Below are positions 1 to 6,480 of a DNA stretch of 7,768 bases, piece after piece (within the stretch, counting starts at the first letter, position 1; each line of letters starts with the position of its first letter). This DNA comes from Flavisolibacter sp. Its GTDB lineage: Bacteria; Bacteroidota; Bacteroidia; Chitinophagales; Chitinophagaceae. The notes under the pieces are model-generated. The model made no database searches. It saw only the letters and a list, made by a program, of their open reading frames with translations, and was not told the DNA's origin. The position numbers and the translations under genes are program-made. The stretch lies in assembly GCA_017745135.1 (NCBI GenBank), contig JAGIAB010000142.1, positions 1 through 7,768 on the forward strand. Reading direction: 5' to 3'.

Positions 1-2
1 CA

Positions 3-1580
3 GTAACTCCCGGGATACCCTCGGTAAATAAAATAACCATCACCTACGGAACGGAAACGGGTAATTCAAAAAAACTGGCTTCCGAGTTTGCAGCAAAGGC
101 CAAGAAAGCTGGCATCAATGCAAAACTGGTCAGCCTCGATCAATACCGCTTAAACGATTTATCCAAAGAAGAATATTTTCTCACCATCATGAGCACTCAT
201 GGTGAGGGTGAACCGCCTGCTGCTGCAAAAAAGTTTTACGATCACATTCATGGCAATGGTGTGAAGCTGGAAAAATTAAACTATGGTGTTTTAGCATTGG
301 GAGATACGGCGTATCCTCTTTTTTGTAAAGCAGGTGAAGATGTAGATCAGCAGTTAAACCGCTTGGGTGGCAAACGCATTGTTGATCTGAAAAAATGCGA
401 CATCGATTACGAAAGCGATGCCGAAACCTGGTTTGTACAAGTGCTTCATGCGCTGAGTGGAAATAATAACGGGAAAGCTGCTGTGCAGAATCAGGCTCCT
501 GTTTTAACGAAGAAGTCAACAGGTAAAACAATTTACACCGGCACCATCATCACCAATATCAACCTTAACGACAGGGGATCGAACAAAGAAACCAGGCATA
601 TTGAAATTGCTGCCGAAGGAGTTGATTATTTGCCGGGTGATTCCCTGGGTGTCATACCCGAAAACCCGGTTCCGGTTGTGGAAGCCATTCTTCAATTATC
701 AGGCATTGATGGTGAAGAAAAATTTGATTTTAAGAACGAAAAATTGACTGCTATTGATCTGCTTAAAAGAAAACTCAATATTGTTTATTTGCCGGAACGC
801 ATTGTGGCAAAATATGCGGAGCTTACCAAACAGGATATCCCCAAAACAAAAATGGGCCTGCTGGATTTGTTGCGAATCTATCCGTTACCGGCGGCTAACA
901 CGTTTGAGCAATTGCTTGGTATATTGGAACCCATAGCACCGCGGTTGTATTCTATTTCCTCTTCACCGGAAGCACATGATGGCGAGATTCATATTACAGT
1001 AGCAAGAAACAATTTTATTGTTAATGAAGAATTGAAATACGGATTGTGTTCTGATTACCTTGCTTCATTGCCGGAAGAAACAAGCTTTGAGTTTTACATT
1101 CATAAGAACAATCAATTCCGTTTGCCTGCTGATGATAAAGATGTGATCATGATCGGTCCAGGAACCGGCATTGCTCCCTTCCGTTCTTTCATTGCTCATA
1201 GAGATGCCACCGGTGCAAGCGGAAAGAACTGGCTGTTCTTTGGTGATCAGCATTTCGTTACCGACTTCTTATATCAAACTGAATTGCAAAACTGGAAAGA
1301 AACAGGTACGCTCAGCAAATTGAATGTTGCTTTTTCCAGGGATCAGCAAGAGAAAATATACGTGCAGAATAAAATGATACAACAAGGTGCTGAACTGTTG
1401 GAATGGATCAACAACGGGGCGTCCATTTATATATGCGGAACAAAAGATCCTATGAGTGCAGATGTGGAAAACGCTTTTTTGCAGGCGGCAGAGAAGTATG
1501 GAAATAAATCGCCGGAAGAGGCAATGCAATTTCTTCAGGAATTAAAAGAGGATGGAAGATACCTGACAGATGTGTATTAG
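3..1580 (+). CDS. cysJ: Sulfite reductase [NADPH] flavoprotein alpha subunit (5'-truncated by window edge)
   Basis: Diflavin reductase that takes electrons from NADPH through FAD and FMN to the hemoprotein CysI, for six-electron reduction of sulfite to sulfide in the cytoplasm. The frame is open from base 3, so the N-terminus (roughly 60 residues by comparison with E. coli CysJ) lies outside the window; 525 residues are visible. Counting from base 3, the FMN-binding flavodoxin domain comes first, with phosphate loop TYGTETGNS (residues 14-22), STHGEGEPP (64-72) and LGDTAYPLFC (100-109). The FAD domain carries RLYSIS (314-319) and a G-x-C-S motif near 347-350. The NADP-binding domain shows GPGTGIAPFRSF (385-396), FFGDQHF and YICGTKDP. 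The C-terminus DGRYLTDVY matches the CysJ family end, with the terminal aromatic that stacks on FAD. The ATG at 189 is internal (Met63 of the visible part), not the start. cysI follows after 144 bp with no obvious terminator, so co-transcription is likely. Identification is by recognised motifs and remembered similarity to E. coli CysJ; no search was run. Confidence 0.95.
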   Translation, partial: VTPGIPSVNKITITYGTETGNSKKLASEFAAKAKKAGINAKLVSLDQYRLNDLSKEEYFLTIMSTHGEGEPPAAAKKFYDHIHGNGVKLEKLNYGVLALGDTAYPLFCKAGEDVDQQLNRLGGKRIVDLKKCDIDYESDAETWFVQVLHALSGNNNGKAAVQNQAPVLTKKSTGKTIYTGTIITNINLNDRGSNKETRHIEIAAEGVDYLPGDSLGVIPENPVPVVEAILQLSGIDGEEKFDFKNEKLTAIDLLKRKLNIVYLPERIVAKYAELTKQDIPKTKMGLLDLLRIYPLPAANTFEQLLGILEPIAPRLYSISSSPEAHDGEIHITVARNNFIVNEELKYGLCSDYLASLPEETSFEFYIHKNNQFRLPADDKDVIMIGPGTGIAPFRSFIAHRDATGASGKNWLFFGDQHFVTDFLYQTELQNWKETGTLSKLNVAFSRDQQEKIYVQNKMIQQGAELLEWINNGASIYICGTKDPMSADVENAFLQAAEKYGNKSPEEAMQFLQELKEDGRYLTDVY

Positions 1581-1724
1581 TGATTGCGCATAAATTCAAA
1601 ATTGTTATTCATCACTGGAAATTTCTTCCGCCATTAAAATACCAGTTGTGAAGTAAAGCATCCAAACGCAGTTGTTTTTTATTCATAATTGAGCAACATC
1701 ACCACAAAAACAAGAACGAACACC

Positions 1725-3452
1725 ATGGCAGAAAATAACGAAAACCTTTCTTCAACAGAACGAATAAAAATGGCAAGTGATGCCCTTAGGGGAACATTTG
1801 TCGAAAGTCTTGCCAACGAGATCACCGGAAACCTTTACGAAGACGATCATGCACTCGTTCGTTTTCATGGCATGTATGTACAGGATGATCGCGACCGCCG
1901 CGAAGAACGGGCTGCAAAAAAACTGGAGCGGCTTTATTCTTTCATGATCCGTTTACGGTTGACCGGAGGAGTGATAACGCCTGAGCAATACATAACACTA
2001 CACAATATCGCGGGAGAAAATTCTACAGGTGTTCTGAAGATCACTACCCGCCAAACCATACAACTGCACGGTGTTTTAAAATCAAAAGTAAAGCCAACGC
2101 TCAAAGCTTTTAACGAAGCAGGGCTTACAACGCTTGCTACCTGTGGTGATGTAAACCGTAATGTACTTTGCAGTTCTCACCCCAAACAATCACCGCTTCA
2201 TGCAGAGATCTATGATTATGCAAGAGAGATTGCTGCACGCATGTTACCCAAAACAAATGCTTACTACGAAATATGGCTGGATGGCGAAAAATTAATAGAT
2301 AAAGAACTGGAGGCTGATCCTTTGTACCAAAACCGTTACATGCCGCGTAAGTTCAAAGTGGGTATTGTTATTCCACCCAATAATGATATCGATGTATTGG
2401 GCAATGATCTCGGTTTAATTGCCATCATAGAAAACAATGAACTAAAAGGATTCAATATTGCCATTGGCGGTGGTATGTCGGCTACACACGGCAACCCCGA
2501 TCACTATGCACGCCTGGCTTCTGTGCTTGGTTTTGTTTCAGGTAAAGAAAAAACAGTAAAAGCCGTGTATGAAGTGGCTACCATTCAAAGAGATTATGGT
2601 AACCGCAGTGATAGAAAAGTAGCACGGTTAAAGTATACGTTGGACAGGCTGGGAATGGAATTTTGGAAAGAAGAGTTGCAGCGGAGATGTGGTTTTGAAA
2701 TTGAAGCGCCAAAACCTTTTCAATTTGAATCAAGGCAGGACTTTTATGGATGGGAACAAAACCATGAAGGGTTGTGGTATTATACTTTATATGTGGAGAA
2801 TGGAAGAATTTTAGATGATGAAAAACTTTTATTGAAGACGGCACTTTTAGAAGTGGCAAAAACAGGTAAGGCCAACTTTACTTTTACCTGCAATCAAAAC
2901 CTGGTCTTAGGTGATATTCAGCCTGCAGACAAAGCTGCCATACAAAAGATACTTGAAGACTACGGAATTATTCAGCATACTACTAATGTTTCAGCACTTC
3001 GTAAAAATGCAATGGCTTGTGTGGCGTTGAATACTTGTCCGCTTGCCCTTGGAGAGGCCCAGCGCTATATGCCCGTGCTACTGGATAAAATAGAACCGAT
3101 GTTATTGAAGTACGACCTGGCGAAGGAAGAAATTGTAACGAGAATGACGGGTTGTCCAAATGGTTGTTCAAGGCCCTACGCTGCCGAAATTGGTTTTGTA
3201 GGTACTGCTTTAGGTAAATACAATTTGTTCATTGGTGGTGACAGGAACGGTGAACGCCTGAACAAGCTATATAAAGAAAGCCTTGATGAAAATGGCTTGT
3301 TAACGGAACTTGACTATTTGTTTGCTACCTATAAAGCAGAGAGAAACGAGAAGGAAACCTTCGGCGACTTTGCCCATAGAAAATGGTTGAACAGCGTTCC
3401 TTTAATAAGAACTGCCAGCAGCTTTAGTGAAATTAACCTGCCTAAAGCGTAA
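1725..3452 (+). CDS. cysI: Sulfite reductase hemoprotein beta subunit
   Basis: Catalytic subunit of assimilatory NADPH-sulfite reductase, carrying siroheme coupled to a 4Fe-4S cluster; it receives electrons from CysJ and produces sulfide. Numbering from the ATG at 1725 gives 575 residues, close to the 570 of E. coli CysI. All four cluster cysteines are present: Cys432 and Cys438 in CVALNTCPLA, Cys477 and Cys481 in TGCPNGC. The active-site basic residues align with those of the E. coli enzyme: Arg76 in IRLRLTGG, Arg145 in NRNVLC, Lys209 and Lys211 in PRKFK. Other family blocks are visible, including RFHGMYVQDDRD, the RQTIQLHG substrate-site strand and YNLFIGG near the end. A TTG at 1689 would add 12 low-complexity residues in the same frame. 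I chose the ATG because its product begins like the family (short polar leader, then the ER(M/I)K...LRGT block); no Shine-Dalgarno sequence helps decide. It lies downstream of cysJ and probably in the same operon. Confidence 0.96.
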   Translation: MAENNENLSSTERIKMASDALRGTFVESLANEITGNLYEDDHALVRFHGMYVQDDRDRREERAAKKLERLYSFMIRLRLTGGVITPEQYITLHNIAGENSTGVLKITTRQTIQLHGVLKSKVKPTLKAFNEAGLTTLATCGDVNRNVLCSSHPKQSPLHAEIYDYAREIAARMLPKTNAYYEIWLDGEKLIDKELEADPLYQNRYMPRKFKVGIVIPPNNDIDVLGNDLGLIAIIENNELKGFNIAIGGGMSATHGNPDHYARLASVLGFVSGKEKTVKAVYEVATIQRDYGNRSDRKVARLKYTLDRLGMEFWKEELQRRCGFEIEAPKPFQFESRQDFYGWEQNHEGLWYYTLYVENGRILDDEKLLLKTALLEVAKTGKANFTFTCNQNLVLGDIQPADKAAIQKILEDYGIIQHTTNVSALRKNAMACVALNTCPLALGEAQRYMPVLLDKIEPMLLKYDLAKEEIVTRMTGCPNGCSRPYAAEIGFVGTALGKYNLFIGGDRNGERLNKLYKESLDENGLLTELDYLFATYKAERNEKETFGDFAHRKWLNSVPLIRTASSFSEINLPKA

Positions 3453-3628
3453 AGCTTCGACGAAGAAGTTATCTCATATGAATGGCTAGTGCAAAATAAA
3501 TCCTGCCACTGCCTTGCGCATAATGGACAGCCACACCATGCATTTTTCTTACATACGGGTTTAGTTTGTATTTGGTGATGGCAGTGTCATGCATTCAAAT
3601 CATTACTATACTTTAAAACAAATCAATT

Positions 3629-4267
3629 ATGTCATTACGATTAGGGGATACAGCTCCCAATTTTAAAGCTGTGACAACGTTAGGTGAAATTGATTTTTAT
3701 AACTACCTCGGCGATAAATGGGGCGTATTGCTATCGCATCCCGGCGATTTTACTCCTGTATGTACCACGGAAATTGGCAGGACGGCACAACTTAGCGAGG
3801 AGTTCAAAAAAAGAAATACAAAAGTGTTGGTAGTAAGTGTGGACAGCCTGGAAGATCACAACGGTTGGGTAAAAGATATAAATGAAGTGGCTAACACGGT
3901 TGTTGATTTTCCTTTGATCGCGGATAAAAGCCGTGCAGTTTCCGAATTGTATGATATGATCCATCCGAATGCATCAGCTACTGCAACCGTTCGTTCTGTA
4001 TTTATTATCGGGCCTGATAAAAAAATAAAATTGGTATTAACTTATCCTGCTGCCATTGGAAGAAATTTTCAGGAGATCATAAGAGCCTTGGATGCGTTAC
4101 AGCTTTCTTCTGAGTTTGGTATTTCTACTCCTGTTGACTGGAAAAAAGGAGAGGAGGTCATTGTAGCCAATTCTCTGTCGGACACTGAGGCCAAAAAGAA
4201 GTTTCCAAAGGGAGTGAGGGTGGTCAAATCTTACCTGCGTTATACTCCGCAGCCTGATTTTGAATAA
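3629..4267 (+). CDS. 1-Cys peroxiredoxin (Prx6 type)
   Basis: Thiol peroxidase that reduces hydrogen peroxide or alkyl hydroperoxides in the cytoplasm. The 212-residue protein shows the peroxiredoxin active site HPGDFTPVCTTE, with Pro38, Thr42 and the peroxidatic Cys45, plus the conserved Arg122 in TVRSVFIIGPD. Cys45 is the only cysteine in the protein, so it must be a 1-Cys enzyme recycled by an external thiol or another reductant. The long C-terminal part with STPVDWKKGEEVIV and the end block KGVRVVKSYLRYTPQP is typical of the Prx6 subfamily and sets it apart from shorter AhpC or BCP types. The ATG at 3629 is the first start and gives the expected family N-terminus (LRLGDTAPNF). It lies 176 bp after cysI and 233 bp before cysM, so it may have its own promoter. 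Its place among cysteine-synthesis genes suggests a link to thiol or sulfide redox state, which is inference from position only. Confidence 0.95.
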   Translation: MSLRLGDTAPNFKAVTTLGEIDFYNYLGDKWGVLLSHPGDFTPVCTTEIGRTAQLSEEFKKRNTKVLVVSVDSLEDHNGWVKDINEVANTVVDFPLIADKSRAVSELYDMIHPNASATATVRSVFIIGPDKKIKLVLTYPAAIGRNFQEIIRALDALQLSSEFGISTPVDWKKGEEVIVANSLSDTEAKKKFPKGVRVVKSYLRYTPQPDFE

Positions 4268-4369
4268 AAATAACAGTATAGAACAGTCACAGTAATGCGA
4301 TTATTCTGAAAACAGGGAAGAATAAAGCAGTTGACCGGCTTATAAATTACCTGATCAACCTACATTTAT

Positions 4370-4484
4370 ATTTTTAATAGCAATCGTAAGGCGGAAAAGA
4401 ACTTTATACAGATTTTCAAATTTGATAGGATTACTATCAAATTTGAACTAAGCTCGATAAGGAACTTACGGTTGCTATAAAAAT
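4370..4484. repeat. Nested inverted-repeat structure in front of cysM
   Basis: Two sets of inverted repeats share nearly one centre. The outer arms are at 4377-4390 (ATAGCAATCGTAAG) and 4465-4478 (CTTACGGTTGCTAT); 13 of 14 positions are complementary and the remaining one would be a G-U pair in RNA. The outer match continues as T5/A5 plus one A/T pair with a single bulged A, to 4370 and 4484. The inner arms, 4415-4428 and 4434-4447, are a perfect 14-bp inverted repeat around a 5-base spacer GATTA. The right outer arm ends 16 bp before the cysM ATG. The structure could be a folded 5' leader RNA, a regulator-binding region, or a small non-autonomous element with terminal inverted repeats. I see no clear target-site duplication. 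Confidence 0.75.
4415..4447. promoter_or_regulatory. Candidate operator: perfect 14-bp inverted repeat holding two TCAAATTTGA palindromes
   Basis: The arms TTCAAATTTGATAG and CTATCAAATTTGAA flank GATTA. Each arm contains the self-complementary 10-mer TCAAATTTGA, at 4416-4425 and 4437-4446. The two copies start 21 bp apart, two helical turns, so dimeric regulators could bind on the same face of the DNA. The site lies 53 bp before cysM and upstream of any plausible cysM promoter, or overlapping it. A regulator of cysteine metabolism is the natural candidate, but none is encoded in the window and I do not recognise the motif. The same bases could instead form an RNA hairpin. Confidence 0.45.
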
Positions 4485-4500
4485 TTAAAGTCTATAAACT

Positions 4501-5373
4501 ATGGCGAATGTTTTAGATCTGGTAGGAAATACTCCGATGGTTGAATTAAAGCGACTGAATCCTAATCCCAATACAACCATTTATGCAAAACTGGAAGGTA
4601 ATAATCCGGGCGGCAGTGTGAAGGACCGTCCCGCTCTCAACATGATTCGCAGTGCCCTGGAAAGAGGGCAGATTAACAGCAAGACGAAATTAATTGAAGC
4701 AACCAGCGGTAACACCGGTATTGCCATGGCCCTGATGGCAAAGCTTTTTAACCTGGAAATAGAACTGGTCATGCCCGCTTCTTCCACCAGGGAAAGGGTA
4801 TTGACGATGGAGGCCTTTGGAGCAAAGGTGATTTTGCTCGATAGCATTGAGGAATGCAGGGATTATGCTGAAGAGAAAGGCGCCAGTGGTGACTATTTTG
4901 TGCTCAACCAGTTTGCCAATCCGGATAACAGTTCAGCGCATTATAAATCAACAGGGCCTGAAATATGGCGGGATACCAATGGTGAGATCACACACTTCGT
5001 AAGCTCCATGGGCACTACCGGAACCATCATGGGTACTTCCATGTATTTAAAAGAACAAAACACCTCCATTCAAATTATAGGTTGCCAGCCGACGGAGGAA
5101 TCTTCTATTCCCGGCATCAGGCGTTGGCCTCCGGCTTACCTTCCAAAAATTTTTGACCCTGCAAGGGTTGACCGTGTAATGGACGTGTCGCAGCAGGAAG
5201 CAACGGAGATGACCCGCAGGCTGGCTAAAGAAGAAGGCATCTTCGCCGGCATGAGCAGCGGCGGTGCAGCATCAGCAGCCATCCGGTTAAGCAGCGAGTT
5301 AAAGGCCGGTGTAATTGTGTTCATTGTTTGCGACAGGGGCGACAGGTATTTAAGCAGTGAGCTTTTTGGCTAA
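4501..5373 (+). CDS. cysM: Cysteine synthase B (O-acetylserine sulfhydrylase, CysM type)
   Basis: PLP-dependent enzyme that replaces the acetyl group of O-acetylserine with sulfide to give cysteine; CysM-type enzymes can also use thiosulfate to form S-sulfocysteine. The 290-residue protein has the PLP lysine Lys41 in NNPGGSVKDR, the substrate loop TSGNTG (68-73), the phosphate-binding loop GTTGT (171-175) and the SSGG block (252-255). The CysM subtype is indicated by PTEESSIPGIRRWP and by the C-terminal CDRGDRYLS (277-285), which match E. coli CysM rather than CysK. The ATG at 4501 gives the usual family start (LDLVGNTPMVEL). With CysJ and CysI upstream it completes the sulfite-to-cysteine route. 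The upstream 115-bp inverted-repeat structure is the likely place of control. No convincing intrinsic terminator was seen after the stop. Confidence 0.96.
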   Translation: MANVLDLVGNTPMVELKRLNPNPNTTIYAKLEGNNPGGSVKDRPALNMIRSALERGQINSKTKLIEATSGNTGIAMALMAKLFNLEIELVMPASSTRERVLTMEAFGAKVILLDSIEECRDYAEEKGASGDYFVLNQFANPDNSSAHYKSTGPEIWRDTNGEITHFVSSMGTTGTIMGTSMYLKEQNTSIQIIGCQPTEESSIPGIRRWPPAYLPKIFDPARVDRVMDVSQQEATEMTRRLAKEEGIFAGMSSGGAASAAIRLSSELKAGVIVFIVCDRGDRYLSSELFG

Positions 5374-5436
5374 TTCCAACCCTTATTAGATGAGTTAAGT
5401 GAACATCGATTAAGTCGGAGTGTGAATGTTTTTTAG

Positions 5437-5690
5437 CTGCATCGAAGCAATGATCACAAACATTCTGACACTGACTGAATCCTTCTTGGTCATACATATA
5501 TTGACAAAGAGCACCAAGGGATTGGAAAATTGCTCGCAAACTTATGTGCGACATGTTCAGCGTAGGGAAAAGAAGAACTTCAGATCGTTTGCAGGATTGT
5601 TTTCAAAGAAAAATCAATGGCCACGACAAACAATCTGCATCATCAAAAACATAAATGATAGTTATCACTTCATTACAATCGATCAGGGGC
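5437..5690 (+). pseudogene. Decayed GNAT-family acetyltransferase remnant
   Basis: No intact gene is convincing between cysM and the repeats at 5826. Read in the frame that starts at 5485, the DNA encodes GHTYIDKEHQGIGKLLANL (about 5488-5544). This resembles the acetyl-CoA-binding motif A of GNAT acetyltransferases (hydrophobic, D, x-x-x-Q-G-x-G-K/R-x-L-L). The same frame is broken by TAG at 5434 and TGA at 5476 upstream and TAG at 5563 downstream. Further on, fragments around 5579-5640 in other frames vaguely recall the FF-x-K-x-G-F end of the fold, much more weakly. A 110-codon frame from 5426 to 5758 runs across the region, but its translation has no family pattern and puts the motif out of frame, so I treat it as chance. 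Bases 5374-5433 and 5691-5825 show nothing I can name. The call rests on one motif; a short coincidental match remains possible. Confidence 0.4.
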
Positions 5691-5825
5691 TGGCAAGCGT
5701 TAAAGCATGGGTCAATTCTCCTGATGAATTAATCTGCACTCCATTTTGCAGGTATTAAATACTAACTGTACAAACAAATTGTATGAACGTAGTGGCTTTG
5801 GCTAATAAGCTGAGTTTTTAATTTC

Positions 5826-5870
5826 TTAATCTTGTCTTAATAGAAAGGTAACATTGACAATAGTTCTTTG
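5826..5870 (+). promoter_or_regulatory. Putative Pho box (three 11-bp direct repeats) and promoter element
   Basis: Three units start at 5826, 5837 and 5848: TTAATCTTGTC, TTAATAGAAAG and GTAACATTGAC. The TAA cores repeat every 11 bp, the period of PhoB-type direct repeats in many bacteria (a 7-bp core plus 4-bp spacer). The promoter-like element GTTCTTTG follows at 5863-5870, its TTTG starting 18 bp after the T of the last TAAC. TTTG is the conserved half of the Bacteroidota -7 element TAnnTTTG; the TA half is not matched. Transcription would start near 5877, almost at the following ATG codons. The PhoB assignment is inferred. Confidence 0.5.
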
Positions 5871-5878
5871 TCACAAAT

Positions 5879-6376
5879 ATGGCAATGGACTATTTTTTCA
5901 GTAAGGCGCATTTTTTAGTTGTGTTAATGATTGGTTTACCTGTTATTATTTTTTCACAATCTGCATCTCTGCATGGCGATTCAGTTGCCACCCTCAATCC
6001 ATATTCCGCAAACAAAAAAAGGGTGCAGCATATCAAATGGACATGGCAATTGCCCTCATCAGTAAAGAAAGCGTTTAAGGAAAGCCCGTATAAAAATTTG
6101 TTTATAGAAAAAATTATAAGGTATGATTGTTCAGGTGAAATTTTTTTCAAATTCTATCTGAACAATGGAAACCTGTTGGATGGAGATCATTACGATAGCT
6201 TTTTAAAGAATGATTCTTTAAAAATTTCCGACAGTGGCTTCATCTTTCAAGAGGTATTTTATCAACCTATGAAAAATCCGGCAAATCAGTTTAAAGTCTC
6301 AAATAGAGATTTATTTCCAACCGACCCCTGTTTTTACAGGGGTTTTCTTTTTCAAAACTCCCCGTGTAAGTGTTGA
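5879..6376 (+). CDS. Small exported protein of unknown function, probable Pho-regulon member
   Basis: I do not recognise a family with confidence. The frame encodes 165 residues. Residues 1-28 look like a signal peptide: a basic residue, the hydrophobic run FLVVLMIGLPVIIF, then SQS as a likely cleavage zone. The mature part holds a helix-like block WQLPSSVKKAFKESPYKN (56-73) followed by strand-like blocks IIRYDCSGEIFFKFYL (79-94) and LKISDSGFIFQEV (114-126). That order loosely recalls PepSY-like small periplasmic proteins, but this is only a topology impression. From about residue 128 the translation looks non-coding, and residues 149-158 are read from an intrinsic terminator. The natural end may therefore lie near 6270, with a lost stop or a frameshift; frame-1 stops at 6292 and 6304 would fit a shift. 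The start is uncertain: an ATG at 5885 two codons later is equally good, because the likely transcription start (about 5877) leaves almost no leader. The upstream repeats suggest induction by phosphate starvation. Confidence 0.55.
   Translation: MAMDYFFSKAHFLVVLMIGLPVIIFSQSASLHGDSVATLNPYSANKKRVQHIKWTWQLPSSVKKAFKESPYKNLFIEKIIRYDCSGEIFFKFYLNNGNLLDGDHYDSFLKNDSLKISDSGFIFQEVFYQPMKNPANQFKVSNRDLFPTDPCFYRGFLFQNSPCKC
6324..6352 (+). terminator. Strong intrinsic terminator
   Basis: CCCCTGT (6325-6331) pairs perfectly with ACAGGGG (6336-6342) around a TTTT loop, with a further A-T pair outside at 6324/6343. A T-rich tail, TTTTCTTTTT, follows at 6343-6352. It separates the unit starting near 5877 from the porin promoter. 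It lies within the 5879-6376 reading frame, 24 bases before that frame's stop, which is unusual for a translated gene. Confidence 0.88.
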
Positions 6377-6398
6377 GTCAATAAAATGATCTAAAGTG

Positions 6399-6454
6399 GT
6401 AACAATTCAGTAATGCTGTGGTAACAATTTGTTAACATTCCAGTTCGTCCTTTG
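6399..6454 (+). promoter_or_regulatory. Putative Pho box (four 11-bp direct repeats) and promoter element for the porin
   Basis: Four head-to-tail 11-mers occupy 6399-6442: GTAACAATTCA, GTAATGCTGTG, GTAACAATTTG and TTAACATTCCA. Each has its TAA at the same position, giving an exact 11-bp period. GTCCTTTG follows at 6447-6454, with TTTG 18 bp after the T of the last TAAC, exactly as in the array at 5826. Four units would suit two dimers of a PhoB-type activator. A start of transcription near 6461 would exclude the ATG at 6457 and support the ATG at 6481 as the porin start. The regulator identity is inferred from the repeat period and the downstream genes. Confidence 0.65.
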
Positions 6455-6480
6455 CTATGGAAATAAATCGATTCAGAGAC

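Noticed and set aside
1689..1724. TTG start for cysI adding 12 residues
   Set aside because: The added Thr/Asn/Lys-rich residues are not typical of the family and a good ATG follows at 1725.
3507..3586. Separated inverted repeat CACTGCC / GGCAGTG before the peroxiredoxin gene
   Set aside because: Only 7 bp with a 66-base spacer; too weak to call a terminator, operator or RNA structure.
4268..4369. Possible terminator after the peroxiredoxin gene (GTTGA ... TCAAC)
   Set aside because: Only about five pairs and no T tract; no supported terminator.
4370..4484. Known riboswitch (for example a SAM class) before cysM
   Set aside because: The long perfect AU-rich hairpin does not match any riboswitch core I can recall; kept only as an unassigned inverted-repeat structure.
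5321..5554. 77-codon reverse-strand frame overlapping the cysM end
   Set aside because: It overlaps the conserved C-terminus of cysM, has no visible promoter and its translation resembles no known fold; most likely a shadow.
5426..5758. 110-codon open frame after cysM
   Set aside because: Its translation has no family pattern or plausible domain, and the only recognisable motif in the region is in a different frame. Treated as a chance frame over a decayed gene.
6457..6480. ATG at 6457 as porin start
   Set aside because: It lies at or before the transcription start predicted from the TTTG element and puts charged residues ahead of a complete signal peptide that starts at 6481.
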